From: Dichomitus squalens LYAD-421 SS1
Taxonomy: Eukaryota > Basidiomycota > Agaricomycetes > Polyporales > Polyporaceae
Direction of reading: 5' to 3'
Length of the DNA: 64,000 bases
NCBI RefSeq assembly: GCF_000275845.1
Contig: NW_006766885.1
Coordinates: 1,877,569-1,941,568 of the forward strand
A program made the translations under genes and the position numbers. Below are positions 23,085 through 34,056 of this stretch, one piece after another; the first letter of the stretch is position 1, and every line of letters begins with the position of its first letter. The notes below the pieces were generated by a model, which saw only the letters and a program-made list of their open reading frames with translations, ran no database searches and was not told the DNA's origin.

Positions 23085-25943
23085 AGATATGGGGCTTCTT
23101 GAAGAGACGATAGTTAGGTCATTAACATTTAAACTCGGGATGGCTACGATTTGCTACTTACAGTGCACCCTAGGCTCCGTAGAACCTGTTGGTAAGGGGA
23201 CGACAAATACTTCCGCCAGATGCACTGTAGCCATTTCGGATAACGTCAGGATTTCGTATTATCAGCAAGAATCTGATAGTACTCACCAGTCGATTTTGTC
23301 CAAATGGGCTCTGATGTGCCCAGGGGAAGACGCACAGTAAATGCGTGTCGCGAGGCCTGAGGTCGAACCGTTAGACGCTCTCAATGTGACGTGTCTCGAG
23401 CGATTGGTCGAGCCTGCAGGCCTGCACCGCCTCACCGTTGCAAGCGGCAAAGATGTATATATATATCCGACTTCTACGACATCGCATGCGCAACAGTCTG
23501 TGCAGATCAGCACTTCGAGTTTGATGGATATTGGTAGCTATGTTTCTCGATGCCATATAGCAGGATATAGCATGACCAAGAGCGTCCTCGATTTACATCC
23601 AATCACGTAAGTATATGCTCAATTTGGGGTTTTGCAGTGCCCTCGCAATGGGCAGAACTCCTTGACCGCCGTCGATATCGTGATCACTGACAAGATGTAT
23701 GAAACTCAGGGATCTCTGGGTCTCCTTCTCGACTCCATGTTCATCGACTTGCATCGCTCGATAGTGAGGTCGCTGTCGCCCACTCCCAAGTAGCCAATCT
23801 GCCATTATGATTCACAGTATGTCGCTTGATTTGTGTACGTCAAGGTACAACTACTGATAGGTTGTTCCAGGCCTATGAACGGACATCATGCTTTTCCTGC
23901 TGGCCTAAGGCGGTGATGTAAGTGCTCAGGAAAGTCGATGCTCCAAAGATATTAAATCCTCATATCATTACACAGGCGACTTACTTGAGAGTCGGGTGCG
24001 TCGCAAAACACCGGCTCTGCTCACCCAGCATCCCTCAGTCTCCTACACATTTTACTAGGTTTCGCAGCGAGGATGGCATAGAGGATATTCATCTACTATT
24101 GACAGAGAAGGGATACCTACCGTCGGAGACCTGGTAAGTCTCACTCGGCGCTGCGGGGAAGAAGCCGGGCACGTTATTTGTACAGTATGTCTCTACGATT
24201 GATCATGCATTCCCGTCTTTCCGTGTTAATTAGATACATGCACGCAGCCCGCAGACGTACTGCGACCGATGCCGGTGAGCCCTGAAATCCACACTCGTAG
24301 CTAGGCTATAGGGATCTGACAGGGGTTGTGGCAACCAGTGTACGAGTGCAGAGTCAGATCTATCGTCGCATTCCATCTTCGTTGCCTCTTGCGACAGCAT
24401 CCCTTCGCTGTTTAATACCGTCTGATGACTGCGGATGCTGGACGATGGCCGCTCATAGGGCGATGTGGGTACCGAGAATGATCGACAAACAGCAAGTGAC
24501 ACCGCTTCCCGTCGAACTTTATCACAACCTGTATCATACGGCAAGTACCGTTCGATGGGGTTCATAGTTCATTCATACCAAGAGAAGATGGGTATTGTCT
24601 GCCAGCGATGTCGGGGGATCGTGACTGCTGTCTGTTCAACCAATGTGTCTACTCTTCGACTCTGCTTATGCACAGGGGACACAAATTCGATGGAACCGCG
24701 AAGCTGCGTTGGTGCGAACGCGACACAGTGAACTGAGATGAAAGGCATGACTGGCGTCCTGAGAAAATCTCACCACAGTTCTTGTTGTGAAGGTTTCCAA
24801 AGTTGATACATTGTCCGACCCCTCATGGCAGCGCGCGCGCTCTCGATGGACATATATATGCCTTCCGTGGGCCCTGAGGCCCAGTGAGAACCTTCCCTAT
24901 TTCCTACGATTTGTGGCTTTTGCCAGCGAATGCCATCTTTCGCCATTGTTTTAGAGCTGTCGCGATGACAGCTCGGCGTCTATTGACGCTCGATTTCATG
25001 CATCGATGATCCCTTTTTGTATATAGAATGGCCATCCGACGTCGATTTGCCAACCCTTCCATACAACAACTGTTTCATGTATACATCGCCGCATCCATAT
25101 ACATCCAATTCTCTGGGCGCCAAACGAACACTATCATCCATTTCCATGTCTGGCTGGTCCTCGATCTCGTTCCCGACCCCTTCGTCCATGACGCCATCGA
25201 CATCCCCGACGCACTCATAAACGCGGTCAATTGCCGTCTCGCCTTCTGCACACTCTCTCTTCTGTTCTCCCACCATCGGCACTCTCACTGACTGCTTTGA
25301 GGCTATAAGGTAGGTACTAGCATAAGGACATTTATGGTACATAGTAGTGAGCGCATACAGGTGAGCTGGTTAGTACTTGCATAACGGTAAGTGGTGGCAG
25401 GCAAAGACTGTACACAGGTGGGCCACAGTACAGTAACGCTGACAGTTCCATGAGCACGAGTTCATAGCCACGCAAGCCACACACTTTACACGCAGTAGAT
25501 AGGCCGGCGTGAGATGCGGGAGGCAGCAGGGCGGCAGGCGGGCGCAGGGCGGGAACAGGCGTCAATGTATCCCAGCGCGCGTGTCATACTGTAGAGTAAC
25601 TGATGATAAATATATATGCTTGGATCGCATCGAGCATCCGAATCTGTACCGATCTTTTGTGAGCTTTATGTGTCTTCTTCTGTCTGTCGAAACAGGCCAG
25701 AATAGACTGTAATCGACCAGAAACGCTACAAATTGACGGATAAAGGTGAGTGACGGCAAATGGCTTTTTGTGGCCATATCTGCCTATCTCCTGCTATATC
25801 TACTGATATCCACCGATATTGGTCTTTATGCCAGCTAGAACAAGCTACAAATCGTAGGAAATAGGGAAGGTTCTCACTGGGCCTGAGGGGTGTACCCCAG
25901 ATGGCCTTGATGGCCCATTCTTTCCCTTGGGTCGCCTTGCAAT
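23085..25943. other. Long intergenic stretch, no supported gene
   Basis: Almost 2.9 kb without a frame that can be tied to a family. Short stretches near 23860-24140 look protein-like with possible splice sites but do not assemble. AT content is higher than in the housekeeping block. An inverted repeat inside (24873-25888) is listed separately. This may be decayed coding or repeat DNA. Confidence 0.45.
24873..25888. repeat. Inverted repeat pair of about 45 bp spanning 1 kb
   Basis: The plus strand at 24873-24918 and the minus strand at 25888-25844 share an almost identical sequence containing AGGCCCAGTGAGAACCTTCC and CCTATTTCCTACGATTTGT, with two or three mismatches. Similarity fades on both sides. 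The arms could be ends of a small mobile element or an inverted solo fragment; no target duplication is visible and nothing between them codes for a transposase. Confidence 0.55.
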
Positions 25944-27563
25944 ATGTCGTCTTCCACTGGTTCTGACATTTTTTTGTCATCGAGTACTATCAAATAGAGT
26001 GAGTAAACTTCTCCCTCCGGGATTATGCTCTTAGCACCCAATCTCACAATGCTCCCCTCAGACAGCTGAGTCGATACATTGCTTTGGCCAGCTTTGGTTT
26101 GTTGCCCCTTGCATTGCTCCTCCAAATGCAGCTGCTGACTCTCTCCATAGCTCTACTATCGTTCGACTACTTAATCACTTTCGACCGAGAGATTTGCTAC
26201 CTCTCAGGACACAAACGAAGTTGGGTAATGGTGGTGTTTCTACTCAACCGGTACATCAGCCTCTTCCAATCTTTGGTGACTCTTCTCTCTACATTGTTAC
26301 CTGTGACTACCTTTGTGGGTTATTCTTCTAGCTTCATGCTCGACATCGATGCTGACGTACCCAGAGGTGAGCAGAGACGTACAATACGCCTGAGGTGCTA
26401 TTAAAATCTATCCGTTGGTAGTTGTATATATATGACGCGTACCATAGACGCATGTCAGATCCTACTTTACGTCGTCTGGGCAGGTGAGCAACTCATTCAT
26501 TCCCCCCCGAAAGTCTCATAGAGGGAAATCATAGTGTTCTCCGCCTTGAGAGTTTATGCTTTCAGTGGCAACAATGCTATTGCCGTTGTTGTCGTTGTTG
26601 TGCTTTCTTTAGTCCCAGTTGTGACATACACTGTAAGTTGCTTCAATATGTATTACTGAACACCGGTATGGCTAATCCATACTAGGCACTATCTGCATAC
26701 ACTTGGATCGAGGTTGACCCCTTATGGCCCTCTTCGAACATCAACTATTGCAATGAGGGTTACAGTATCACTCCCCAGGTGTTCGCGAAGTAAGCAGTTG
26801 TACTGACGTTAAGCCCTACTATGCTGATTGCATGGCTTAGCCGTAAGCGCATCGCACCCTCAATTACCCTATCCTCAAGCCCTCTGACGTCTGCCCTTCA
26901 GTCGGTTTGCTCAAGAATGTCCCGCTCCTGCTCTTGGAGGCCATCGTGATTGTAGTGACCTTCGTGAGAACGTGGAACCTGGCGCATTCGCGTGACAAGT
27001 CCTCAATGGTCGAGCTAGCACGGCTGGTTCTCAAGGAAGGTATCATCTACTTTCTGTCAGTCTATGGCTGTCTATTCTCTATATTGCTGCATACTGATGG
27101 GCTTGCAACTGGTAGGGCCATTCTCTTGATCAACAGCACTCAGAGTATTTCTGACTTACTCCTAGACTTGAGTGTAAACTTTGTCGCCGCTAGTGCTATG
27201 TTCCCCCTGTAAGTTACAGTTGTTGGCTCATGTTGACGACCGCTCACTTTTCTTCACTCTACAAGGATGGTTCCTGTGCTCGTCTCCCGTTTCTATCTAG
27301 ACTTGGACGATATACGCAGGGCCGAAGATGCACGAAAAGCGGAGGCGAACCGTCGGGCCGATTTGGAGAGAGCCAAGTTGTGGAGGATCAAGGTATGGTT
27401 AAGCTTATGCATCCTTGAAACGAATCCTGAGCTGTCCCGCAATGTTTTGTCGCAGCCTCTTCCCCCTCTCCCCAAAAGCGAGTGCGGTGAAAATATCAGC
27501 TACATAAAGGAGGTGTTCCAGTACAACAGGCGACTATGGGGCAAGAACGCCATCCTGATATAA
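25944..27563 (+). CDS. DUF6533 multi-pass membrane protein (start frame interrupted at a T7 run)
   Basis: Exons: 25944-25998, 26062-26096, 26151-26366, 26448-26483, 26535-26632, 26686-26789, probably a 2-nt microexon at 26841-26842, 26902-27208 and 27266-27563. The DUF6533 signature is clear: LLSFDYLITFDREICYLSG, then FLLNRY, then YVVWAVFSALRVYAFSG, with further transmembrane helices (VVVVVVLSLVPVV, LLLEAIVIVVTFVRTW) and a charged cytoplasmic tail rich in Arg and Glu (RRAEDARKAEANRRADLE). Such proteins are multiplied in mushrooms and their function is unknown. From the ATG at 25944 the frame is one base off the rest at the T run 25969-25975; either the run is mis-sequenced by one base, the gene is broken, or the true start lies elsewhere. 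The 26789/26902 junction needs the microexon or an unusual donor. Confidence 0.75.
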
Positions 27564-29640
27564 ACTGCAAGCCGTGCATGTCCACGTTCGGATACAGCTG
27601 GAATCTTCTAATTTATCATGTGGGAGCTTGGTCATAACCCACACGTTATCTTGGTTGCCTTTTGTTGTACTGTAGACAGCAGTTTTTCTTTGGTTCATCA
27701 CTTGTCACTTTGACTTCCACCTCGCCGGTCATATGGTAATGTTATGCAGTCTGTCGGTTGTGTAATATAAGCGAACCACTTGTGCTCGGACTCTCGGAGA
27801 ATAGCCTTATCTTTCGCCTCAGGCATCACTTCCAGTTCTAAAAGGTGACCGAGTACATTTGGTAACAGGTGACTTTCATGTTGCCTTGGCCAGTCCTCTG
27901 GCACTTGAGGCGATGAAAGATTGAAAGTCAGTATTGTCCAGATGCATCTGACAGGTCTTCATATTTGCGGATGCACCTGCAGTACCTGTGTATATATGAT
28001 GCTTCAGCACATCTCTCACAGGCAACCCGCACCATTTCAGACGCACATTGTCAGCTTGCACTTGTCGCACTCCTTCGACGTCTGCGTATTCGCAGTGGTC
28101 TCATCGCGCTCGCAGCACGCGCAACTGCCCGCGAGAGCATACACTGCGCCAGGCTGCCTGTGCAGGCGGTTGGGCATCAGCCCGAGCTGGCCCATGTGCA
28201 TCGTGCTCAGCATGTTGTAGCACGAGGTCAGGCGGCCTTGCATGACTCGGGTGCAGCTCGAGGTGCCTTCCGCTTCGGTTTGCCTAAATGTCACAGGGAT
28301 GGTCTGTTATCTTTCCGATCCGGAAACCTATGGGAAGCAAGCCAGTCGCAAAACTCGCGTGTTCAGTTCTTGGAGTGCTTCATGTCGCGTCTCATGTATA
28401 GAAGCGCGAGCTAGACGCACTCGGTGTTGCGGTTCTTCAGGAGGTAGAAACGAACAATGACGCGTCTTTCCTCACTGTATACACATCATTATCTACCGAG
28501 AAACCTGGCACAATTCGTAAGCAGAGGGATGAATACCATCCATAGCCAACAAATTCGATGTTGAGCTTGTCCGCGCACTTCTAGTCTTTCAGTGGTGGCG
28601 CATATTAAGCGCCTATATATCAGGCTTTGGGGTCGGTCGTCCTTTATCGCGTCTTTTAGCTAATTTCAACACTAAATGTATCATTGAGAGCTGGAGGTGG
28701 ACGGGAGAGGAACGAACCACTCGGAAACGCTGAGCAATGTTTTTTGTACTCGGTGGAGAGCGAACGATAAGCGCTGGAGATTCAAATTGCTCAAGGCTTG
28801 TCCGAGGCGGTCCTCAGATGCTCAACTTGTTTTGCCAAACCGTGTAGACAGGTAGAGGACTGCTAGTATGTACCAGGTATCATTACCAATGAGCTATTGT
28901 CACCTTAACCACTCGGTCATAGTGTCTCATGTTAGCTTCCTCTGTTCCGCTCTGAGTTCCTTGCAGTGATGCTGATGAAGTTCTCAGTCTCGTGAGTCAA
29001 GTTGCCATTGGTGAGAGCGCTGTTCTGGTCGGTCTCCCATTCGGACATGTGGTCTGATGTATATCGTACTTTCGATAACCCCATACACTGCAGAAACATA
29101 CTTTTCTCCTGCACTCGCACGAAAGCAGACCTACTACCATTCCTAGCCTGAACTCCTGGACGACGGAATGCAGGTGAAGGACATACGAAGCGATATTTCG
29201 AAGATGTAGTAGGATGCATCAAGTGACACCAAAGAGCTGGAGATACTGTTGCTCGTAGAACGGAACAGTATGGCGGACGCCCTGTCCAAAATTAGTCTGG
29301 AAGTTGGGGCCGAGGAACATCGCGCAGCCGGTCAGTCCACCATGGTATTGAGAGTTATAGGGGGATGGCCTAGGCTTACTGCGAACCTTTGGCCGCTGCA
29401 CTGCCCAAAGACAGCGAGCCGGGCCGAGACGAGGCGTAGTATAGGGAGAACGCCTAGGGCGTGGCCCAAAGGGTGATCATTGAGTAGAACTTTCAAAGTC
29501 CCGGGAATAGATATGTGGGGCTCTGGAGGAGATACCCTCCATAGTCTCGTCATCCTCTATCATACGCGATGCAAGGGGCGGCCAAGGCACGCTTGCGCTC
29601 GGCACATCTGACCATCATCAACCTTTCGTGAAGGCAGCGA
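27564..29640. other. Intergenic stretch with one Cys-rich ORF
   Basis: The only frame with some character is 28037-28294 on the minus strand, whose last 35 residues are Cys-rich (SCACCERDE and CDKCKLTMC); it lacks a signal peptide and a recognised fold, so it stays unassigned. Near 29240-29290 the plus strand has a short stretch ending MADALSK that resembles the end of retroelement RNase H domains, far too short to call. Confidence 0.4.
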
Positions 29641-29681
29641 GGTTTTGTGCCTGATAGCTCCGCCTTTCGACCAAGAGCCTT

Positions 29682-31690
29682 ACTGAAGGACCCCCGATCA
29701 TTCTCCCAAAGGAATGGTGCCTGATCCGGACAAAATTGGCCACCCAAAAAGGCCTATGCCTGATCCAATCCGGCCAAATCGACGTCCAAATTCTGGATGG
29801 CCTGGTGCCAAAGTCCGGACAAAACTGGTCCAACCAGGCAGAGGCCTGATCCCCATCCGCCCTTGGGCGGCCCGATGTTGGATGATAGCTACCCAGTCTT
29901 GACCAACAGTATCGCTCATTGATCACCAAGGCTTGCAAACCAGTGTCGCTATCTTTTTTTCCTTGTATCCCGGAACGTAAAAGGATGTTTCTGTTGAACT
30001 TGGACTTATCCGGACCGGACTACACGAGGCTATGCGTCTCCTAGCGCTTAGCTGTAGTCACTTACGTAGTATGTTACCATATTTGGGACTCTCTGCTCGT
30101 GTACTATAGCTATGCTTCCGGACTCTTCTGGTCATGTCTAGGACAATCCGTACTACTCCAGAACGGTCTAGACAGGTCTATGCCTTACTCATCTCTTACT
30201 CATCCTATGGTGCGATACGTTGCAATTCTTTCACCATCGTATTATTCATTGCACTATGGTACATGTGACTAACCACTCTTCGATTAGTCATGGACACTTC
30301 TCTGTAGTATATAAGGACTTCAGATNNNNNNNNNNNNNNNNNNNNNNNNNNNNNNNNNNNNNNNNNNNNNNNNNNNNNNNNNNNNNNNNNNNNNNNNNNN
30401 NNNNNNNNNNNNNNNNNNNNNNNNNNNNNNNNNNNNNNNNNNNNNNNNNNNNNNNNNNNNNNNNNNNNNNNNNNNNNNNNNNNNNNNNNNNNNNNNNNNN
30501 NNNNNNNNNNNNNNNNNNNNNNNNNNNNNNNNNNNNNNNNNNNNNNNNNNNNNNNNNNNNNNNNNNNNNNNNNNNNNNNNNNNNNNNNNNNNNNNNNNNN
30601 NNNNNNNNNNNNNNNNNNNNNNNNNNNNNNNNNNNNNNNNNNNNNNNNNNNNNNNNNNNNNNNNNNNNNNNNNNNNNNNNNNNNNNNNNNNNNNNNNNNN
30701 NNNNNNNNNNNNNNNNNNNNNNNNNNNNNNNNNNNNNNNNNNNNNNNNNNNNNNNGTCTTGACCAACAGTATCGCTCATTGATCACCAAGGTCTTGCAAA
30801 CCAGTGTCGCTATCTTTTTTCCTTGTATCCCGGAACGTAAAAGGATGTTTCTGTTGAACTTGGACTTATCCGGACCGGACTACACGAGGCTATGCGTCTC
30901 CTAGCGCTTAGCTGTAGTCACTTACGTAGTATGTTACCATATTTGGGACTCTCTGCTCGTGTACTATAGCTATGCTTCCGGACTCTTCTGGTCATGTCTA
31001 GGACAATCCGTACTACTCCAGAACGGTCTAGACAGGTCTATGCCTTACTCATCTCTTACTCATCCTATGGTGCGATACGTTGCAATTCTTTCACCATCGT
31101 ATTATTCATTGCACTATGGTACATGTGACTAACCACTCTTCGATTAGTCATGGACACTTCTCTGTAGTATATAAGGACTTCAGATTGTGTCCTCCCTCTT
31201 CAGTCTTTCCTTACTGACTGAAGATCTTGCTTCGACTCTAGTCGGATCTAATCTTTGTCTTCACAGCCCCAAGTTTATCAGTTTCTGCATTTCCGGCGGT
31301 GAATTGAGAAATTGCGCAAGAAGCGCTGGAGGGCAAGAGGTAGGGCAGCCTGCTGAGTGACAGAATGTCTTGTCTCTCCATTTGGAAGATGACCCCTAGC
31401 ATATTCTATGTTGTCCAGATTGCCGTTGCACTCTCAAAGAAACAATATGGACGTTCCCTGAGCGAAAATTCAGCCTCTGGGCGCCTGATCTGCCCAATCC
31501 GGACAACATCATGCCGCCAGATGGCCTGATCTATAGTCCGGCCAAATTTGAGCACAAATCCGGAAGGCCTGGTCGAATCCGGACAGATTTGGCTCCCGGA
31601 AAGGCCTGATCCTTCGGACATTTATGGCAAGATTTTGGAAAATCGGATCATTCCTCTGAGTGAATAACCGGGGGTCCTCTTACCGAGGGG
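29682..31690. repeat. Diverged inverted arms and short tandem arrays around an assembly gap
   Basis: The minus strand of about 29682-29716 resembles the plus strand of about 31655-31690 (CATTCCT ... CGGGGGTCCT). Just inside both arms lie degenerate arrays of a roughly 40-45 bp unit containing GGCCTGAT and TCCGGACAAA (29711-29872 with about four units; 31478-31625 with about four units). The middle holds the 430-bp duplication and the N run. This looks like one repeat-derived region whose internal part is missing; an element class cannot be assigned. Confidence 0.45.
29896..31185 (+). repeat. 430-bp direct duplication on both sides of a 430-N gap
   Basis: Bases 29896-30325 and 30756-31185 are the same 430-bp sequence, differing only by one extra T near 30793 in the second copy and one T fewer in the following T run. 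The first copy ends exactly where the Ns start and the second begins exactly where they end; the N run 30326-30755 is also exactly 430 long. Two explanations remain: the two LTRs of a retrotransposon with its body lost in the gap, or one sequence present at two contig ends that were overlapped but not merged. TGTTGG at 29876 would be a possible LTR start. Confidence 0.85.
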
Positions 31691-31699
31691 TCGGAGACC

Positions 31700-33213
31700 T
31701 TACCCCAAAAATGGATCTAAGATCGAGGAGCAAGCTGTCAGCGGAAGGAACCTGATTCCGAGCTTGGCCAGGTATCCGCGCCTCCGCTGACGGAATTTCT
31801 AGGGATGAGCTGTCGAAACCAGCTAGCCACAACGAGTTACCCCACAAAGGATACTCAGCATGTCGCTGCGGTCATAGTGAAGCCAGCGCGCTTCGACTCA
31901 GACGCGTCAATTTGCATCTACACCCCGAATCGGAGCGTTGGTAGTCAGGAAGACGCGCGCATTCCAGTTCCCATATTACCGAACCACGGCCGCATCGTGG
32001 TCAGTGATGCTGAGTTTCGTGCAGACCGAGCGAGGAGCCCTAAGTGCCTCCTCGTCATGAATGCGGGTTGAGGCTTGAGCCACTTGGTTCTACGGGGACC
32101 GTAGAGTGTTGTCGTTTCTACTTTGGTCATGAACACCTGATGGCCAAAGAGGCGTCGACGCGAGTCAAGGATCACGGTACGTCAACCGAAATGACCGTTC
32201 CGAGAGTGTACCGATGGGGTCAGCAGCTGCGATTGGCATGGCATGATTCGACGTACCCGTATCCCGGACATACTGTCGGTCATCCAGCTCCACGTCCATG
32301 TGTCTCCTGAAGTCAAGAGTCGCTGCCAGCCATGTTTCCAACATGAACACGAATCGTGCTATGAAGGTATCGCCGCCACCGCATAGAAGGTGTCTCACCG
32401 GGCATCAGCGTTCCACAAGATGCACACGTCAGAAGCGCAGACATGATGACGCATGCAAACGTCGCTGACAAGATAGGCGGCGAAGCGTTACTGCAGAAGA
32501 GCGGATTTATGTTCTGAACAGTCGCGAGTCCTACGCAAGATGCACGGAGAGAAGCATCCGCCCACCGCGGGCATGACCGCAATTCCCAGGAATTCGAAGC
32601 ATGCCATATCAGGAGCTAGGAACCGGGGCTTGATGCGAATTGTTCTGTGCGGCATAGCCCTTACACACCTCCAGGACGCTTGGGCACTGATCACAGCAGC
32701 GAAGATCCTGAGATGCAGGTTTGCCAACTCACGAGAATTGAAGATGGCGACGGATCTGATTGCGAGACTACTTCCACGCCACTCGACCATTGTAAGAGCC
32801 ACCACCTCAGGTACACCGGCGATATGAAGGATTCACGTGGGAAGCTGACCTATGCATGGGCAAACAGGCGTGTCGTCGCCCAATAGAGCAACTCACCTGT
32901 TCTCCACCTCGCGTCAATCTCATTTCACCACATCCTGCCGGCGCTGTTGACGCAGCTTGTGAACGAATGGCAAAAGGAGGGACGCTCAGCTTCCACGCCT
33001 GCCTGCGAACGCCTTGTGGCGCTCGCGATTTGTGGAGTGGGAGATGCGATATATGTGGGAGCAACTGCGGAATTGCCTGCGGAATGCGAATGCCGGTATA
33101 GCTACAGTAGCAAGACGTCTTCAAGAGACGGAGCCCAAGCGGAACATATGGGGAAAAGCGAGAGACGGAGGTTTCGTGTAATTACGAGACCTAGATTGAG
33201 CGCGGACGTCAGA
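31700..33213. other. Intergenic stretch with broken ORFs
   Basis: Minus-strand frames at 32313-32582 and 32488-32805 encode short hydrophobic stretches (for example SATFACVIMSALLTCASCGT), as from a decayed membrane protein, but no splice pattern joins them and no family motif is present. No gene is called. Confidence 0.4.
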
Positions 33214-33554
33214 TTACTCCGCAGCTGCGGTGCGAGTGGCTTCGAGGTTATATTGCACGTTCTTGCGGTACTTGGTGACGAGGTCGGCGGCGGTCTTTAC
33301 GTGCGTATCCGCCTGGATGATCTCCTGTAGAAGGAGGTAACGCGTCAGCTAAGAGGAAATAGAGTCAAACACCGCAATGAGATGAAGAACACGCCTCGAG
33401 ACAACGGTTGAGTTCGAGAATGGCTTCCGTGCATTTATCCTACGGAAGAGAGATCAGAATAGGCCGCATGCTGGGTATATAGTGGGGAACGTACAGCGTT
33501 CTTGATGATGCGCTGGATGAGAACGTTCTGGCGCTCGGCATGGGGGTTCTCCAT
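33214..33554 (-). CDS. DAD4: DASH/DAM1 complex subunit Dad4
   Basis: Three small exons on the minus strand (33554-33495, 33439-33395, 33324-33214) encode 71 residues; yeast Dad4 has 72. The signature is MENPHAERQNVLIQRIIKN at the start, CTEAILELNRCLE in the middle and KYRKNVQYNLEAT near the end. Dad4 is part of the ring that couples kinetochores to spindle microtubules. The second intron must begin GC (GAG|GCGTGT) for the conserved frame CLE-EII to be kept; a GT donor two bases on breaks the frame. It is divergent from the esterase gene, with about 500 bases between the starts. The exons are too short for an ORF scan and the gene would be missed by one. Confidence 0.9.
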
Positions 33555-34056
33555 GTCGCAGACTACTACTAAGCGTCGGGATCGCGTTGTACGCGTCGAC
33601 TGTGGCGGGCGCAGCTGAACAACGTGCCCTTAGCGGGCGTCTACTGCGCGCCCTGATCTAGGGCGCATCCATATATGGATGAAACTGTCAGAAGGCGATC
33701 GCGAACAGGGGCGCTCCGCAAAAGGCATTGCTCCCCTCGAATGCTCCACTTGGTCGACAGTGCCAGCTTGCGACGCCCATCGCTCAAGCCGCGAGCGCAA
33801 CAGATGATTGGGAACCATGCCTGGCACAAGGCGGTATGTGGGATTATAGATGGGCGGGTTGTTAGCAACAACGAGGGCACTTCGCCCAAGTGGAGCAATT
33901 GACGTCACCGATAGATGAGGGTGCACACCTTGCGCGACAATCGCTCGCGGGATTTCCATGATTTCTTGTTCGCCGCCGACCCTCGAAATGTTCCCGGCTG
34001 CGCTTACCTTTCCCTCCTCTCCGACCCCGACCCCATCCTTCCCTCCAGCGACCGCC
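33555..34056. promoter_or_regulatory. Divergent promoter region between DAD4 and the PC-esterase gene
   Basis: The 502 bases between two start codons facing away from each other must contain both promoters. The last 60 bases before the esterase ATG are C/T-rich. No specific site can be named. Confidence 0.4.

Noticed and set aside
25874..26125. Minus-strand 83-codon ORF
   Set aside because: It lies over the first exons of the DUF6533 gene in antisense and has no motif; treated as a shadow.
29240..29300. MADALSK-like end of a retroelement RNase H domain
   Set aside because: Only a handful of matching residues and no upstream reverse transcriptase frame.
29876..31260. Complete LTR retrotransposon around the gap
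   Set aside because: Possible TG start at 29876, but no CA end with a matching target duplication, no primer-binding site, and equal gap and copy lengths favour an assembly artefact. Kept only as an alternative.
32313..32805. Minus-strand hydrophobic ORFs as a membrane protein gene
   Set aside because: Frames do not join with consensus splice sites and no family motif is present.
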